Source: Inquilinus sp. Marseille-Q2685
Lineage (GTDB): Bacteria > Pseudomonadota > Alphaproteobacteria > DSM-16000 > Inquilinaceae
Assembly (NCBI RefSeq): GCF_916619195.1
Contig: NZ_CAKAKL010000001.1
Coordinates: 1 to 64,000, forward strand
DNA: 64,000 bases
Direction of reading: 5' to 3'
The notes below the pieces were generated by a model. It was given only the letters and a program-made list of their open reading frames with translations, did not search any database and was not told the origin of the DNA. This document shows, piece by piece, positions 16,949 through 24,851 of the stretch. Position 1 is the first letter of the stretch. Every line of letters begins with the position of its first letter. Position numbers and translations under genes: made by a program.

Positions 16949-19291
16949 CTATGGCTGCGGCACCAGCGCGATCCGCTGTTCCGCCGCCGCTTCCACCGCC
17001 GCGCGGCTGTACAGCAGCGGCACCTGGCCGCCGCGGGCCCAGAGCGGGGCGAGGTCGCGGTAGTGCGGCGAGCGGGGGTCGCCGGACTGGCCGGGGGTGT
17101 TGATGCAGGTGCTGCGGTCCCAGTCGCCGACATCCATGACGATGCGGACCGAGGCGCCGGTGATCACCCGGAAATCGTCCGGGCGGTAGGCGGCGTGCAT
17201 GACCGTGGCGCCGCTGCCGCCCTTCGGCAGCGGGCCGACATCCAGCCCGGCGCGGCGGTCGGGCGCCGCGGCGCTGGCCGGGTGTTCGAAATATCCATGG
17301 TGCAGGTCGCCCCAGCGCCAGGCCGACGGGTCACCACCCAGGCGCCGGGCCGCGTCCCGCACCGCTTCGGCCAGGCTGTCCAGCAGCAGCGCGTCGCGGG
17401 CTGCGGCGGGATCGGCGCCGAAGCGCGCATCCGGCGCCTCCAGCGCCGCCAGGATGCCGGCGACGTCGCCCGGCGCCAGCAGCCGGCGGATCGCCGGGTC
17501 GGGTACGAGGCGGGCGAACAGGGCCGGCTTCAGGTGCTTCGTCCACCACAGCTCGAACAGCGCCGCGGCGGCCGAGCCGGCGTCGAGCCGGGCGTCCCAG
17601 CCGCGCAGGAGGCCCAACCCGCGCGCGACATCCGCGTCGCGGGCCTCGAGCGGGTCCAGAAGGCGCTGCATCCGCCGCGCCGGCACCGACAGCGTATCGG
17701 CCTGCAACGCCTGCGAGTCGGCGAGGCTGTGGCGGTCCTGGCCGGCCAGCACCTCGCGGATGCGCACGGCCCGGCTGGCCTCCAGCCATTCGAAGCCGAC
17801 CGGCCGCTCGTCATGCGGCCAGTCCGGCGGCAGATTCAGCTCGTTGGCGGTGGCGACGAAGCCCTCGGGAGGATTCACGAGAACCGGCATCAGCGCCGGG
17901 TCCATCATGCCGTCCCATTCATGGCTGCCGTCGCCCGGCACCGGCGCCAGGCCGCGCCAGTTCGGCCGCCGCGGCACATGGCCCGCCGGCAGCCAGGCGA
18001 TTGTGCCGGCGGTGTCGGCATAGACCTGGTTCACCGACGGCGCGCCCCAGCGCCGCATCGCCGCCCGGAATTCGGCCAGGCTGCGGCTGCGCATGCCGGA
18101 CAGGCTGGCGAGATAGGCGGCCGAGCCCGGCTCGAACCACACCGACCGCACCGCCACCGCGCTGCGCCGCGCCGGATCGGCGTGGACCACGGGGCCGTGC
18201 CGGGTGAAGCGCAGGGTCCGCAGCTGCTCCGGCGCGCCCTTGACGGCGAAGCGCTCCTCCACCGTCCGCATCCGTTCCCAGCCCGCGCCGTAGCGATAGG
18301 AGTCCGGATCGCCGGGCTTCGTCTCGTACAGATAGACGTCTTCCTGGTCGGCACCGAAGATGGTCAGGCTGAAGGCGGCGGTGCCGTTGTGGCCCATCAT
18401 GATGCCGGGCACGGACGGCTCCCCGGCGCCGATCGCGTCGAAGCCCGGCGCGGTCAGGTGCACCAGGTAGCGCAGCGACGGCACGGCATGGGTGCGGTGC
18501 GGGTCGGCGGCCAGGATCGGCCGGCCGGTCGCGGTGCGGCTGCCATGCACCGCCCAGTTGTTCGATCCCTCATGCTCCTGCGCGCGCAGCACCTCGCCGA
18601 GATCGGTGGCCACCCGCCACAGAGGCGCCTCCTCCAGGGTCGCGGCCAGGCGCTCCGGCGGGAAGGTCACCGGCGCCATGGCCAGGCGGAACAGCTGCAG
18701 CGCGTCCGGCGGCACCGCCGCGGGGTCGAAGCCCGGCACCGGGCCGACTTCGACCGGCGGCTCGACCGCCTTGCGCAGCCGGTCGGTGGCGGCGTCGGCG
18801 CCCGCCAGCACATGGGCGCGCGCCAGCTCCGACAGGGCGTTGCGGGTCAGGCCGTGGCTGCGGATGCGGACCACATCCTCCGCCTGCCAGCGCGCCGGCT
18901 TGGTGCCGAACAGCCGGAACTCCTCCGGCAGCCGCTCCGGCTCGCGCTCGACGAGATCGACATAGGCATTGATGCCGGCGGCGAAGCGGGTGCAGATCGC
19001 CTGCGCATCCTCGGCGTAGCTCGCCCATTCCGCCGCCATGTCGCCGCGGTAGAGGAAGTGCCGGCTGGCGATGTCCTGGGCCAGGTAGCCGGGGCCGAAA
19101 TCGGCGGCCAGCAGGCCCAGGCCGCGCTTGCGCCACAGGTCGATCTGCCACAGCCGGTCGCGGGCGGCGTTGAAGCCCTGCAGGAAGAACAGGTCGTCCA
19201 GGCTGCCGGCGGTCAGATGCGGGATGCCCCAGCGGTCGACCAGGATCTCGGCCGGGGCGGCCAGGCCCGGAACGGCGATGGTGTCGGTCAT
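16949..19291 (-). CDS. Penicillin acylase family Ntn-hydrolase, cytoplasmic
   Basis: A 780-residue amide hydrolase of the penicillin/cephalosporin acylase (S45) family. These precursors cleave themselves; the new N-terminal Ser of the beta chain is the catalyst. Here EHEGSNNWAVHGSRTATGRPILAADPH carries the expected cleavage between Gly242 and Ser243, followed by the conserved ADPH and GHNGTAAFSLT blocks. A C-terminal GGSGATV ... GASVRIVMDVGDWDRS ... NTPGQSGDPRSPHY block completes the family pattern. No signal peptide is visible, unlike periplasmic acylases. It follows the ene-reductase gene by 19 nt, so the two may form an operon. The natural substrate could be an acyl-homoserine lactone or another N-acyl amide. 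Confidence 0.88.
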   Translation of the reverse strand: MTDTIAVPGLAAPAEILVDRWGIPHLTAGSLDDLFFLQGFNAARDRLWQIDLWRKRGLGLLAADFGPGYLAQDIASRHFLYRGDMAAEWASYAEDAQAICTRFAAGINAYVDLVEREPERLPEEFRLFGTKPARWQAEDVVRIRSHGLTRNALSELARAHVLAGADAATDRLRKAVEPPVEVGPVPGFDPAAVPPDALQLFRLAMAPVTFPPERLAATLEEAPLWRVATDLGEVLRAQEHEGSNNWAVHGSRTATGRPILAADPHRTHAVPSLRYLVHLTAPGFDAIGAGEPSVPGIMMGHNGTAAFSLTIFGADQEDVYLYETKPGDPDSYRYGAGWERMRTVEERFAVKGAPEQLRTLRFTRHGPVVHADPARRSAVAVRSVWFEPGSAAYLASLSGMRSRSLAEFRAAMRRWGAPSVNQVYADTAGTIAWLPAGHVPRRPNWRGLAPVPGDGSHEWDGMMDPALMPVLVNPPEGFVATANELNLPPDWPHDERPVGFEWLEASRAVRIREVLAGQDRHSLADSQALQADTLSVPARRMQRLLDPLEARDADVARGLGLLRGWDARLDAGSAAAALFELWWTKHLKPALFARLVPDPAIRRLLAPGDVAGILAALEAPDARFGADPAAARDALLLDSLAEAVRDAARRLGGDPSAWRWGDLHHGYFEHPASAAAPDRRAGLDVGPLPKGGSGATVMHAAYRPDDFRVITGASVRIVMDVGDWDRSTCINTPGQSGDPRSPHYRDLAPLWARGGQVPLLYSRAAVEAAAEQRIALVPQP

Positions 19292-19310
19292 GGCGTTCCG
19301 GGCCTCTCCC

Positions 19311-20423
19311 TTATTCCGCGGCTTCCAGCAGCTTGCGGCCGGGCCAGGCCGGGGCGCCGGCGCGGCGGTATTGCGGCGGCAGGGTCAGCTCGGCGCCGAG
19401 CGCGTCGGCCGCGTGCCAGCCCCAGCGCGGATCGTCCAGCACGGCGCGGGCCAGCGCCACCTGGTCGGCATCGCCGCGGGCGACGATGTCCTCCGCCTGG
19501 TGCGGGTCGACGATCAGCCCGACGGCGCGGGTGATCAGGCCGCTCTTCTGCCGGATCTCGCGGGCCAGCGGCACCTGGTAGCCGGGGCCGGTCGGGATGC
19601 GCGCATGGGCGGCGTTGCCGCCGGAGCTGGCGCAGATGAAATCGAAGCCGATCGCCTTCAGCCCGGCCGCCAGCACCGCGGCCTCCTCGACGCCGAAGCC
19701 GCCTTCGACCCATTCCGAGGCGCTGACGCGGACGCCGAGCGCGATGCCGGCCGGCACCACGTCGCGCACCGCCTGCGCCACCGCCAGCGGGAAGGCGCGC
19801 CGGCGCTCGGCGTCGCCGCCCCAGCGGTCGTCGCGCCAGTTCGACAGCGGCGACAGGAAGCTGTGCAGCAGATAGCCATGGGCCATGTGCAGCTCGATCG
19901 CATCGAAGCCCAGCCGCACGGCGCGTTCGCTGGCCGCGACGAACGCGGCCTTGACCCGCTCCAGTCCGGCCTCGTCCAGCGCCTCGGGCGTGTGCCAGCC
20001 GGTGTCGAAGGGCAGGGGGGAGGGGCCGACGGTCGGCCAGGGATCCTGGTCGGGGCCGAGGGGGCGGCCGCCCTCCCACGGGCGCTGGGTCGACGCCTTG
20101 CGCCCGGCATGGGCCAGCTGGATGCCGAAGCGGGTGCCGGGCAGGGCGACGGCGCGGGCCGCGGCGAGGGCGCGGGCGATCGACCGCTCATTGGCATCGG
20201 AATAGAGGCCGAGGCAGCCATGGGTGATGCGGCCGCGGCGCTCGACGCCGGTCGCCTCCACCACCACCAGCGCGGCGCCGGACATGGCGAGGTTCATCCA
20301 GTGCTGCAGGTGCCAGTCGGTGGCGCTGCCGTCATCGGCGGAATACTGGCACATCGGCGCCACCACGATCCGGTTGGGCAGCGGGACCGGGCCGAGGGCA
20401 AGCGGGGAGAAGAGAGCGGACAT
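19311..20423 (-). CDS. NADH:flavin oxidoreductase / Old Yellow Enzyme (YqjM/NamA-like)
   Basis: A 370-residue FMN ene-reductase on a TIM barrel. The N-terminal NRIVVAPMCQYSADDG carries the Cys that tunes FMN redox potential in YqjM-class enzymes. The HAGRKASTQRPWEGG block, HMAHGYLLHSFLSPLSNWRDDRWGGD (substrate and FMN contacts) and the C-terminal VALARAVLDDPRWGWHAA are all present, including the Arg-finger-type end region. It reduces activated C=C bonds with NAD(P)H in related enzymes. It is first in a probable two-gene unit with the penicillin-acylase-like gene. The 5' side runs into the insertion-sequence region about 190 bp away. Confidence 0.9.
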   Translation of the reverse strand: MSALFSPLALGPVPLPNRIVVAPMCQYSADDGSATDWHLQHWMNLAMSGAALVVVEATGVERRGRITHGCLGLYSDANERSIARALAAARAVALPGTRFGIQLAHAGRKASTQRPWEGGRPLGPDQDPWPTVGPSPLPFDTGWHTPEALDEAGLERVKAAFVAASERAVRLGFDAIELHMAHGYLLHSFLSPLSNWRDDRWGGDAERRRAFPLAVAQAVRDVVPAGIALGVRVSASEWVEGGFGVEEAAVLAAGLKAIGFDFICASSGGNAAHARIPTGPGYQVPLAREIRQKSGLITRAVGLIVDPHQAEDIVARGDADQVALARAVLDDPRWGWHAADALGAELTLPPQYRRAGAPAWPGRKLLEAAE

Positions 20424-20582
20424 GGGTGATCGCTCGATCGGTTACGGGAGGGACGTGAACGTCGACGGCGTCGCGTTGAATGTTATGTCAGGTCTTTCGA
20501 TCCGCACCAGCCATCGGCGCAGGGCAGATCCGACGGGATCGCGATGCGGCCCTTATTCTCGGCAGCCCAACGAAACCATCTT

Positions 20583-20616
20583 CGTCATGGCGAGGAGGCG
20601 AAGCCGACGTGGCCAT
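20583..20616. repeat. Left part of family A palindromic repeat, interrupted by the IS
   Basis: CGTCATGGCGAGGAGGCGAAGCCGACGTGGCCAT matches the left arm of the dispersed repeat. The right arm resumes at 22018, so the insertion sequence sits at the apex of this copy. The trinucleotide CAT is present at both junctions (20614-20616 and 22015-22017), leaving the exact cut ambiguous by up to 3 bp. Confidence 0.85.
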
Positions 20617-20631
20617 ATGTGGACGGCCCCC

Positions 20632-20900
20632 TGCCTGCAAGGCATTCGGGCGAGGGCTGGGAGCGGATCGCTTGCATCCATATGTCCGGCCTGTTGAGTG
20701 CGGTCGCGAGGACCGCTGGCCAAGATGATATCCACGGCGGGAGACCCAGACAGGGGCGAGACGTCGAGGCGCCACTGGATGGCACGGAGTGTCTCCCGCT
20801 TTGGATCGATCGATCCCAATCATCTGCTCGTCTGCTTGCAAGGTCCGGCCTCGGCGGGAGCGGGCGAGCCCGGGAGGGCTGTCCGCTCCCGGCGGAGCTC
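20632..20900 (-). ncRNA. Candidate guide (bridge/seek) RNA in IS 3' non-coding end
   Basis: The 269 nt after the transposase stop hold no gene but several inverted repeats that could fold in RNA: 20855-20863 with 20883-20891 (CGGGAGCGG/CCGCTCCCG), 20801-20819 (TTGGATCGATCGATCCCAA), 20737-20745 with 20791-20799 (GCGGGAGAC/GTCTCCCGC), 20700-20705 with 20711-20716, and 20636-20641 with 20671-20676. The 9-bp stem at 20737-20799 encloses, on the minus strand, GCCATCCAGTGGC (20783 to 20771). This is identical to the apex of a family A repeat copy at 56026-56038. IS1111 elements are known to encode guide RNAs in this end. That this one is transcribed is inference. Confidence 0.5.
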
Positions 20901-21941
20901 TCAGGCGCCGAGGGTTGCGGTGGGTTGGAGGCGATAGCGCTCGCCGGAGACCATCAGCTTCCAGGCGATGCGGGCGACCTTGTTGGCCAGCGCCACGGCG
21001 GCGAGCTTGGGCGGCTTGCGGGCGAGGAGCGCGAGCAGCCAGGGCGGGGCCCAGCGGCTGGTGCCGCGGCGGGCCTGCCGGATCAGGGAAGTGGCGCCGC
21101 CCACGAGCTGGCTGCGCAAGGTCTCGTCGCCGGCGCGGGTGATCACGCCCAATCGCTGCTTGCCGGCGGTGGAGTGGTTCTTCGGCGTGAGGCCGATCCA
21201 GGCGGCGAAGTCGCGGCCGGAGCGGAAGCGCTGCGGGTCGGGCGCCTTCAGCACCAGAAGGCTGGCGCCGATCGGCCCGATGCTGGGGATCTCGGCCAGG
21301 CGACGGCTCTGTTCGTCCTGCCGGTGCCAAGCCATCAGCTTGGCGTCGGCCTCTTTGATCCGCGCCTTGAGCCGGGCATGCTCGGCGGCCAGCCCGGCGA
21401 ACAGGGCCCGCGCCGTCTCCGGCACCGCCGCCTCGCTCTCGATCCGCCGCAGCAGCGTCGTGACCTTGGCCGGGCCCTTGGCGGCGACCAGCCCGAACTC
21501 GGTGGCATAGCCGCGGATGGTGTTGACCAGCCGGGTCCGCTGCCGCACCAGCCGGTCGCGCAGCCCGATCAGCATCAAAGCCGCCTGGGTCTCGGCGCTC
21601 TTCACCGGCACCAGGCGCTGCCGCACCTTCGGCCGGCTCATCGCCTCGCAGATCCCCTCGGCATCCGCCGCGTCGTGCTTGCCGCGCGGCACATAGGGCT
21701 TCACGTATTGCGGCGGGATCAGCTCCACCTGATGGCCCAGGGCCTGCAGCTCGCGGGCCCAGTAATGTGACCCGCCGCAGGCCTCCATCCCCACCCCGCA
21801 CGGCGGCTGCTTGGCGAAGAACGCCAGCACGTCTCGCCGCCGCAGCTTCTTCCGCAGCACCACCCGCTCCTCGGCATCCACCCCATGCAGCTGGAAAACA
21901 CTCTTCGACGTATCCATTCCGATGCGCGTAATCTCGACCAC
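20901..21941 (-). CDS. IS110-family transposase (DEDD recombinase, IS1111 subgroup)
   Basis: A 346-residue transposase, full length for the family. The N-terminal RuvC-like DEDD domain shows IGMDTSKSVFQLHGVD (first Asp at residue 8), then the VGMEACGGSHYWAREL block with the Glu, and KHDAADAEGICEA with later Asp residues. The C-terminal Tnp_20 domain has IPSIGPIGASLLV (helix-hairpin-helix) and FAAWIGLTPKNHSTAGKQRLGVITRAGDETLRSQLVGGATS, the block holding the family's conserved Ser. No frameshift or stop interrupts it, so it may be active. These enzymes use a structured RNA to choose target and donor DNA. Confidence 0.95.
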   Translation of the reverse strand: MVEITRIGMDTSKSVFQLHGVDAEERVVLRKKLRRRDVLAFFAKQPPCGVGMEACGGSHYWARELQALGHQVELIPPQYVKPYVPRGKHDAADAEGICEAMSRPKVRQRLVPVKSAETQAALMLIGLRDRLVRQRTRLVNTIRGYATEFGLVAAKGPAKVTTLLRRIESEAAVPETARALFAGLAAEHARLKARIKEADAKLMAWHRQDEQSRRLAEIPSIGPIGASLLVLKAPDPQRFRSGRDFAAWIGLTPKNHSTAGKQRLGVITRAGDETLRSQLVGGATSLIRQARRGTSRWAPPWLLALLARKPPKLAAVALANKVARIAWKLMVSGERYRLQPTATLGA

Positions 21942-22017
21942 GGACGGCCTCCTTCGATGAGATCTTTGACAGCCTCATCCTGGCACGCTGATGCCGTTCG
22001 GGGGCCGTCCACCTCAT

Positions 22018-22074
22018 CAGGGCCAGTGCGAGCCGCCCTGGATGGCCACGGCGCTCCGCGCCTCGCCATGACGG
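22018..22074. repeat. Right part of family A palindromic repeat, interrupted by the IS
   Basis: CAGGGCCAGTGCGAGCC followed by GCCCTGGATGGCCACGG and CCTCGCCATGACGG continues the repeat begun at 20583. Joining the two parts gives an element close to the copies at 38430 and 48681. Confidence 0.85.
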
Positions 22075-22083
22075 GAAGGGGCA

Positions 22084-22980
22084 TCAGCGCTGTCTCCGTG
22101 CCTTCTGGAAGTGGGCGACGAACGCCCTCAGCCCGGCCGAGGGCAGGCGCTGGCGCGGGTAGTAGAGGCACAGGCCCGGGAAGGGCGGTGTCCAGTCCGC
22201 CAGCACCTGCCGCAACCGCCCTGACTCCAGATCCGGCGCCGCCGTGCGCGCGCTGACGAAGGCCAGCCCGGCGCCGGCCACGGCCGCCTGGTGGCTCAGC
22301 TCCGGGCTGCCGATGGTCAGCCGGCCGGGCGGGTCGATGCGGATCTCCTCGCCCTGATGCTCGAACTCCCAGCGCAGGATCGCGCCGCTCGGCAGCCGGG
22401 CGCGGATGCATTCATGCGCGAACAGGTCGGCCGGCGCCCGCGGCACGCCGCGTGCTTCCAGATAGCCCGGCGCGGCGACCACGATCATCGCCTCGTCGAT
22501 GCCCAGCGGCACCGAGACCATGTCCTGCGGCACGGCCTCGGCTAGGCGGATGCCGGCGTCGAAGCCGGCGGCGACGATGTCGATCATCCGGCCCTCGGTG
22601 ACCAGGTCGACCCGCATCTCCGGATTTGCGGCCATGAAGTCGAGCACGATCGGCAGGATCCGCGCCGACCCGCCTTCGGAGCTGTTCAGCCGCAGCAGCC
22701 CGGCCGGCGTGTCGCGGAACCGGTTAACCGTCTCCACCGCCTCGGCGATCTCGCGCAGCGCCGGCTGGATCCGGGCCAGGAACTGCTCGCCCGCCTCGGT
22801 CACCGCGACGCTGCGGGTGGTGCGGTTGAACAGCCGCACGCCCAGCCGCCGCTCGATGCTGGCGACGCGGTGGCTCAGGGAGGAGGGCGACAGCCCCAGC
22901 TCCGCCGCCGCGGCGCGGAAGCTGCGCTGGGTCGCCACCGCGCCCAGCGCTGCCAGCTCGCTCAGGGTCAGATCCGCCAT
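22084..22980 (-). CDS. LysR family transcriptional regulator
   Basis: A 298-residue LysR protein. The N-terminal HTH reads LSELAALGAVATQRSFRAAAAELGLSPSSLSHRVASIERRLGVRLFNRTTRSVAVTEAGE, followed by a linker helix. The substrate domain contains GLLRLNSSEGGSARILPIVLDFMAANPEMRVDLV and ends in FVAHFQKARRQR. The ATG at 22980 is preferred; an upstream in-frame extension lacks family similarity. It is divergent from the short-chain dehydrogenase gene with 92 nt between, the classic arrangement in which the LysR protein activates its neighbour. The insertion sequence ends about 70 bp beyond its 3' end, so the gene is intact. Confidence 0.93.
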   Translation of the reverse strand: MADLTLSELAALGAVATQRSFRAAAAELGLSPSSLSHRVASIERRLGVRLFNRTTRSVAVTEAGEQFLARIQPALREIAEAVETVNRFRDTPAGLLRLNSSEGGSARILPIVLDFMAANPEMRVDLVTEGRMIDIVAAGFDAGIRLAEAVPQDMVSVPLGIDEAMIVVAAPGYLEARGVPRAPADLFAHECIRARLPSGAILRWEFEHQGEEIRIDPPGRLTIGSPELSHQAAVAGAGLAFVSARTAAPDLESGRLRQVLADWTPPFPGLCLYYPRQRLPSAGLRAFVAHFQKARRQR

Positions 22981-23072
22981 TGTCCGGCTGCTTTCATCAA
23001 CTTGTCCAGGATTGAGCGGATTATCACAACAGCGGGGCAGGGGCATATCGAGGTCTCACTCAGGAGATTTCG

Positions 23073-23909
23073 ATGACGCACACCGTTCTCATCACCGGCT
23101 GTTCCACCGGCTTCGGCGAGGCCACGGCCCGCCTGTTCGCCTCGCGCGGCTGGAACGTCGTCGCCACGATGCGCCGGCCCGGGGATGGCGCCGCCCTGGC
23201 CGTGCTCGGCGACAATGTCCTCGTCACCCGGCTGGATGTGCAGGACCCGGCCAGCATCGACGCCGCGGTGGCCGAGGCGATCGGCCGGTTCGGCCGCATC
23301 GACGTGCTGGTGAACAATGCCGGCTTCGGGCTGTTCGGCGTGTTCGAGGCCGCGCCGCGCGAGAAGATCCAGGAGCAGTTCGACGTCAACGTCTTCGGCG
23401 TGATGGACGTGACCCGCGCCCTGCTGCCGCATTTCCGGGCCAATCGGGCCGGGACGATCGTCAACATCAGCTCTGGCGCCGGGGTGTTCACCCTGCCGAT
23501 GATCTCGCTGTACTGCGCCTCGAAATTCGCGCTGGAGGGCTTTTCCGAGGCGCTGTCCTACGAGCTGGCGTCGCTGGGCATCGCGGTGAAGATCGTCGAG
23601 CCCGGCGGCGTCACCAAGACCCGCTTCGGCGAGCGCAGCGCCGCCGAGGCCGGGCAGTCGGCCGAGTTGCCGGATTACGAGCCCTTCCTGGAGGGAGCGA
23701 CGCGCCTCTTCGCCGGGCTGCGCGCCGCCCGCGCGGATTCGACCAGCGAGGAGGTGGCCGAGGTGATCTGGACCGCGGCCACCGACGGCACCGACCAGCT
23801 GCGCTATGTCGCCACCGAGGACATCAAGCCGCTGGTCCGCGCTCGGCGCGAGACCTCGGAGGCGGAGTACATGGCCTTCATGCGCGAGCGGATGACGCCT
23901 GCGTCGTAG
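23073..23909 (+). CDS. Short-chain dehydrogenase/reductase (SDR)
   Basis: A 278-residue classical SDR. The cofactor motif TGCSTGFGEATARLF sits at residues 8-22, DVQD follows strand 3, and LVNNAGFGLFGVF carries NNAG. The catalytic Ser is in VNISSGAGVF and the Tyr-x3-Lys in YCASKFAL. ATMRRPGD after the second strand, with Arg residues, suggests NADP preference. CAGGAGATTTCG precedes the ATG. Oxidoreductases of this subgroup reduce ketones or aldehydes of unknown identity. Its stop lies inside a perfect inverted repeat that probably terminates transcription. The divergent LysR gene is the likely regulator. Confidence 0.93.
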   Translation: MTHTVLITGCSTGFGEATARLFASRGWNVVATMRRPGDGAALAVLGDNVLVTRLDVQDPASIDAAVAEAIGRFGRIDVLVNNAGFGLFGVFEAAPREKIQEQFDVNVFGVMDVTRALLPHFRANRAGTIVNISSGAGVFTLPMISLYCASKFALEGFSEALSYELASLGIAVKIVEPGGVTKTRFGERSAAEAGQSAELPDYEPFLEGATRLFAGLRAARADSTSEEVAEVIWTAATDGTDQLRYVATEDIKPLVRARRETSEAEYMAFMRERMTPAS

Positions 23910-23940
23910 GTTGGGTTCGCGTCCGCGAACCCAACCTACG
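23905..23940. terminator. Perfect 17-bp inverted repeat, probable bidirectional terminator
   Basis: CGTAGGTTGGGTTCGCG and its exact complement are separated by 2 nt, overlapping the SDR stop codon and lying between convergent SDR and cysW genes. There is no T-run. A diverged relative (GTAGGGTTCGC...GCGAACCCTGCC) is at 63685-63712, so this is also a dispersed repeat. Confidence 0.6.
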
Positions 23941-23948
23941 TCCGACTG

Positions 23949-24851
23949 TCAGTGGCCAGGTCTGCCAGACCGACGACTATGCCGCTCCACCAGCGCCTTC
24001 GCCGCCAGCGTCACCAAGGCCAGCAGCGCTAGGGTCGAGGCGGCGGCGAAGGCGCCGACCGCGTTGTAGTCGTTGTACAGCAGCTCGATCTGCAGCGGCA
24101 GCGTGTTGGTCTGGCCGCGGATGTGGCCGGAGACGACCGAGACGGCGCCGAATTCGCCCATCACCCGGGCGTTGCACAGCACCACGCCGTACAAGAGCGC
24201 CCATTTGATGTTCGGCAGGGTGATGCGGAAAAAGGTCTGCCAGCCATTGGCGCCCAGCGTCGCCGCCGCCTCCTCCTCGTCGCGCCCCTGCGCCTGCATC
24301 AGCGGGATCAGCTCGCGCGCCACATAGGGCGAGGTGACGAACAGGCTCACCAGCACGATCGCCACCGGGGTGAACATCAGGCGGATGCCGTGGTCCTGCA
24401 GCCAGGGGCCGAACAGGCCGTTGGCGCCGTAGAGGAACAGGTACACGACGCCGGCCACGATCGGCGACACCGAGAACGGGATCTCCACCAGCGTGGTCAG
24501 CAGGCGCCGGCCGCGGAACTGGAACTTGGCGATCGCCCAGGCCGCCATGATGCCGAACACGGTGTTGATGGGCACCACGATCAGCGCCGTGGTCACGGTC
24601 AGCCCGATGGCGTGCAGCGTCTCGCGCTCGCCGATGTTGCGGGCGAAGACTGCCAGGCCGGCGGAGAAGGCCTGGGCGAAGATCACCGCGATCGGCGCCA
24701 CCAGCACCAGGGCCGCGGCCAGCAGGGCGAGGCCGATCAGGATGCGCCGGGTCCAGCGCCCCTCGCCGATGCAGGGCGATCGGCGCGGCCTGGCGACGGC
24801 GGCGCTCGTGGTCACGGCCGCGGCCGGGTCGCGGTCAACGGCGATCGACAT
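23949..24851 (-). CDS. cysW: Sulfate/thiosulfate ABC transporter permease CysW
   Basis: A 300-residue permease with six predicted helices. Conserved CysW blocks are FAQAFSAGLAVF, VPINTVFGIMAAWAIAKFQFRGRRLL, IPFSVSPIVAGVVYLFLYG and the EAA loop EEEAAATLGANGWQTFFRITLPNIKWALLYG, followed by NARVMGEFGAVSVVSGHIRGQTNTLPL. It is the last gene of cysA-sbp-cysT-cysW. Its start overlaps the cysT 3' end by 17 nt, which implies translational coupling. With CysT it forms the transmembrane channel for sulfate or thiosulfate import. Confidence 0.95.
   Translation of the reverse strand: MSIAVDRDPAAAVTTSAAVARPRRSPCIGEGRWTRRILIGLALLAAALVLVAPIAVIFAQAFSAGLAVFARNIGERETLHAIGLTVTTALIVVPINTVFGIMAAWAIAKFQFRGRRLLTTLVEIPFSVSPIVAGVVYLFLYGANGLFGPWLQDHGIRLMFTPVAIVLVSLFVTSPYVARELIPLMQAQGRDEEEAAATLGANGWQTFFRITLPNIKWALLYGVVLCNARVMGEFGAVSVVSGHIRGQTNTLPLQIELLYNDYNAVGAFAAASTLALLALVTLAAKALVERHSRRSGRPGH

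Larger units (their letters stand above)
20617..22014 (-). mobile_element. IS110-family (IS1111-type) insertion sequence
   Basis: An element of about 1.4 kb with one transposase gene on the minus strand. Subterminal inverted repeats of 13 bp (GTGGACGGCCCCC at 20619-20631, GGGGGCCGTCCAC at 22000-22012) are perfect and sit 2 bp inside the deduced ends. Such subterminal repeats distinguish the IS1111 group from the IS110 group. The non-coding end downstream of the transposase is long (about 280 nt) and the upstream end short (about 70 nt), again as in IS1111. No target duplication beyond a shared CAT is seen. It has inserted into a family A palindrome. Confidence 0.88.

Noticed and set aside
15497-19534. 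A 1345-codon open frame on the plus strand
   Set aside because: It is antisense to the LacI and penicillin-acylase genes. Its product is low-complexity Arg/Gly/Ala/Gln/His with no domain, a typical shadow in GC-rich DNA.
20488-22017. Alternative longer frame across the insertion sequence
   Set aside because: It is out of frame with the transposase and runs across both IS ends. The 346-residue transposase is complete by itself.
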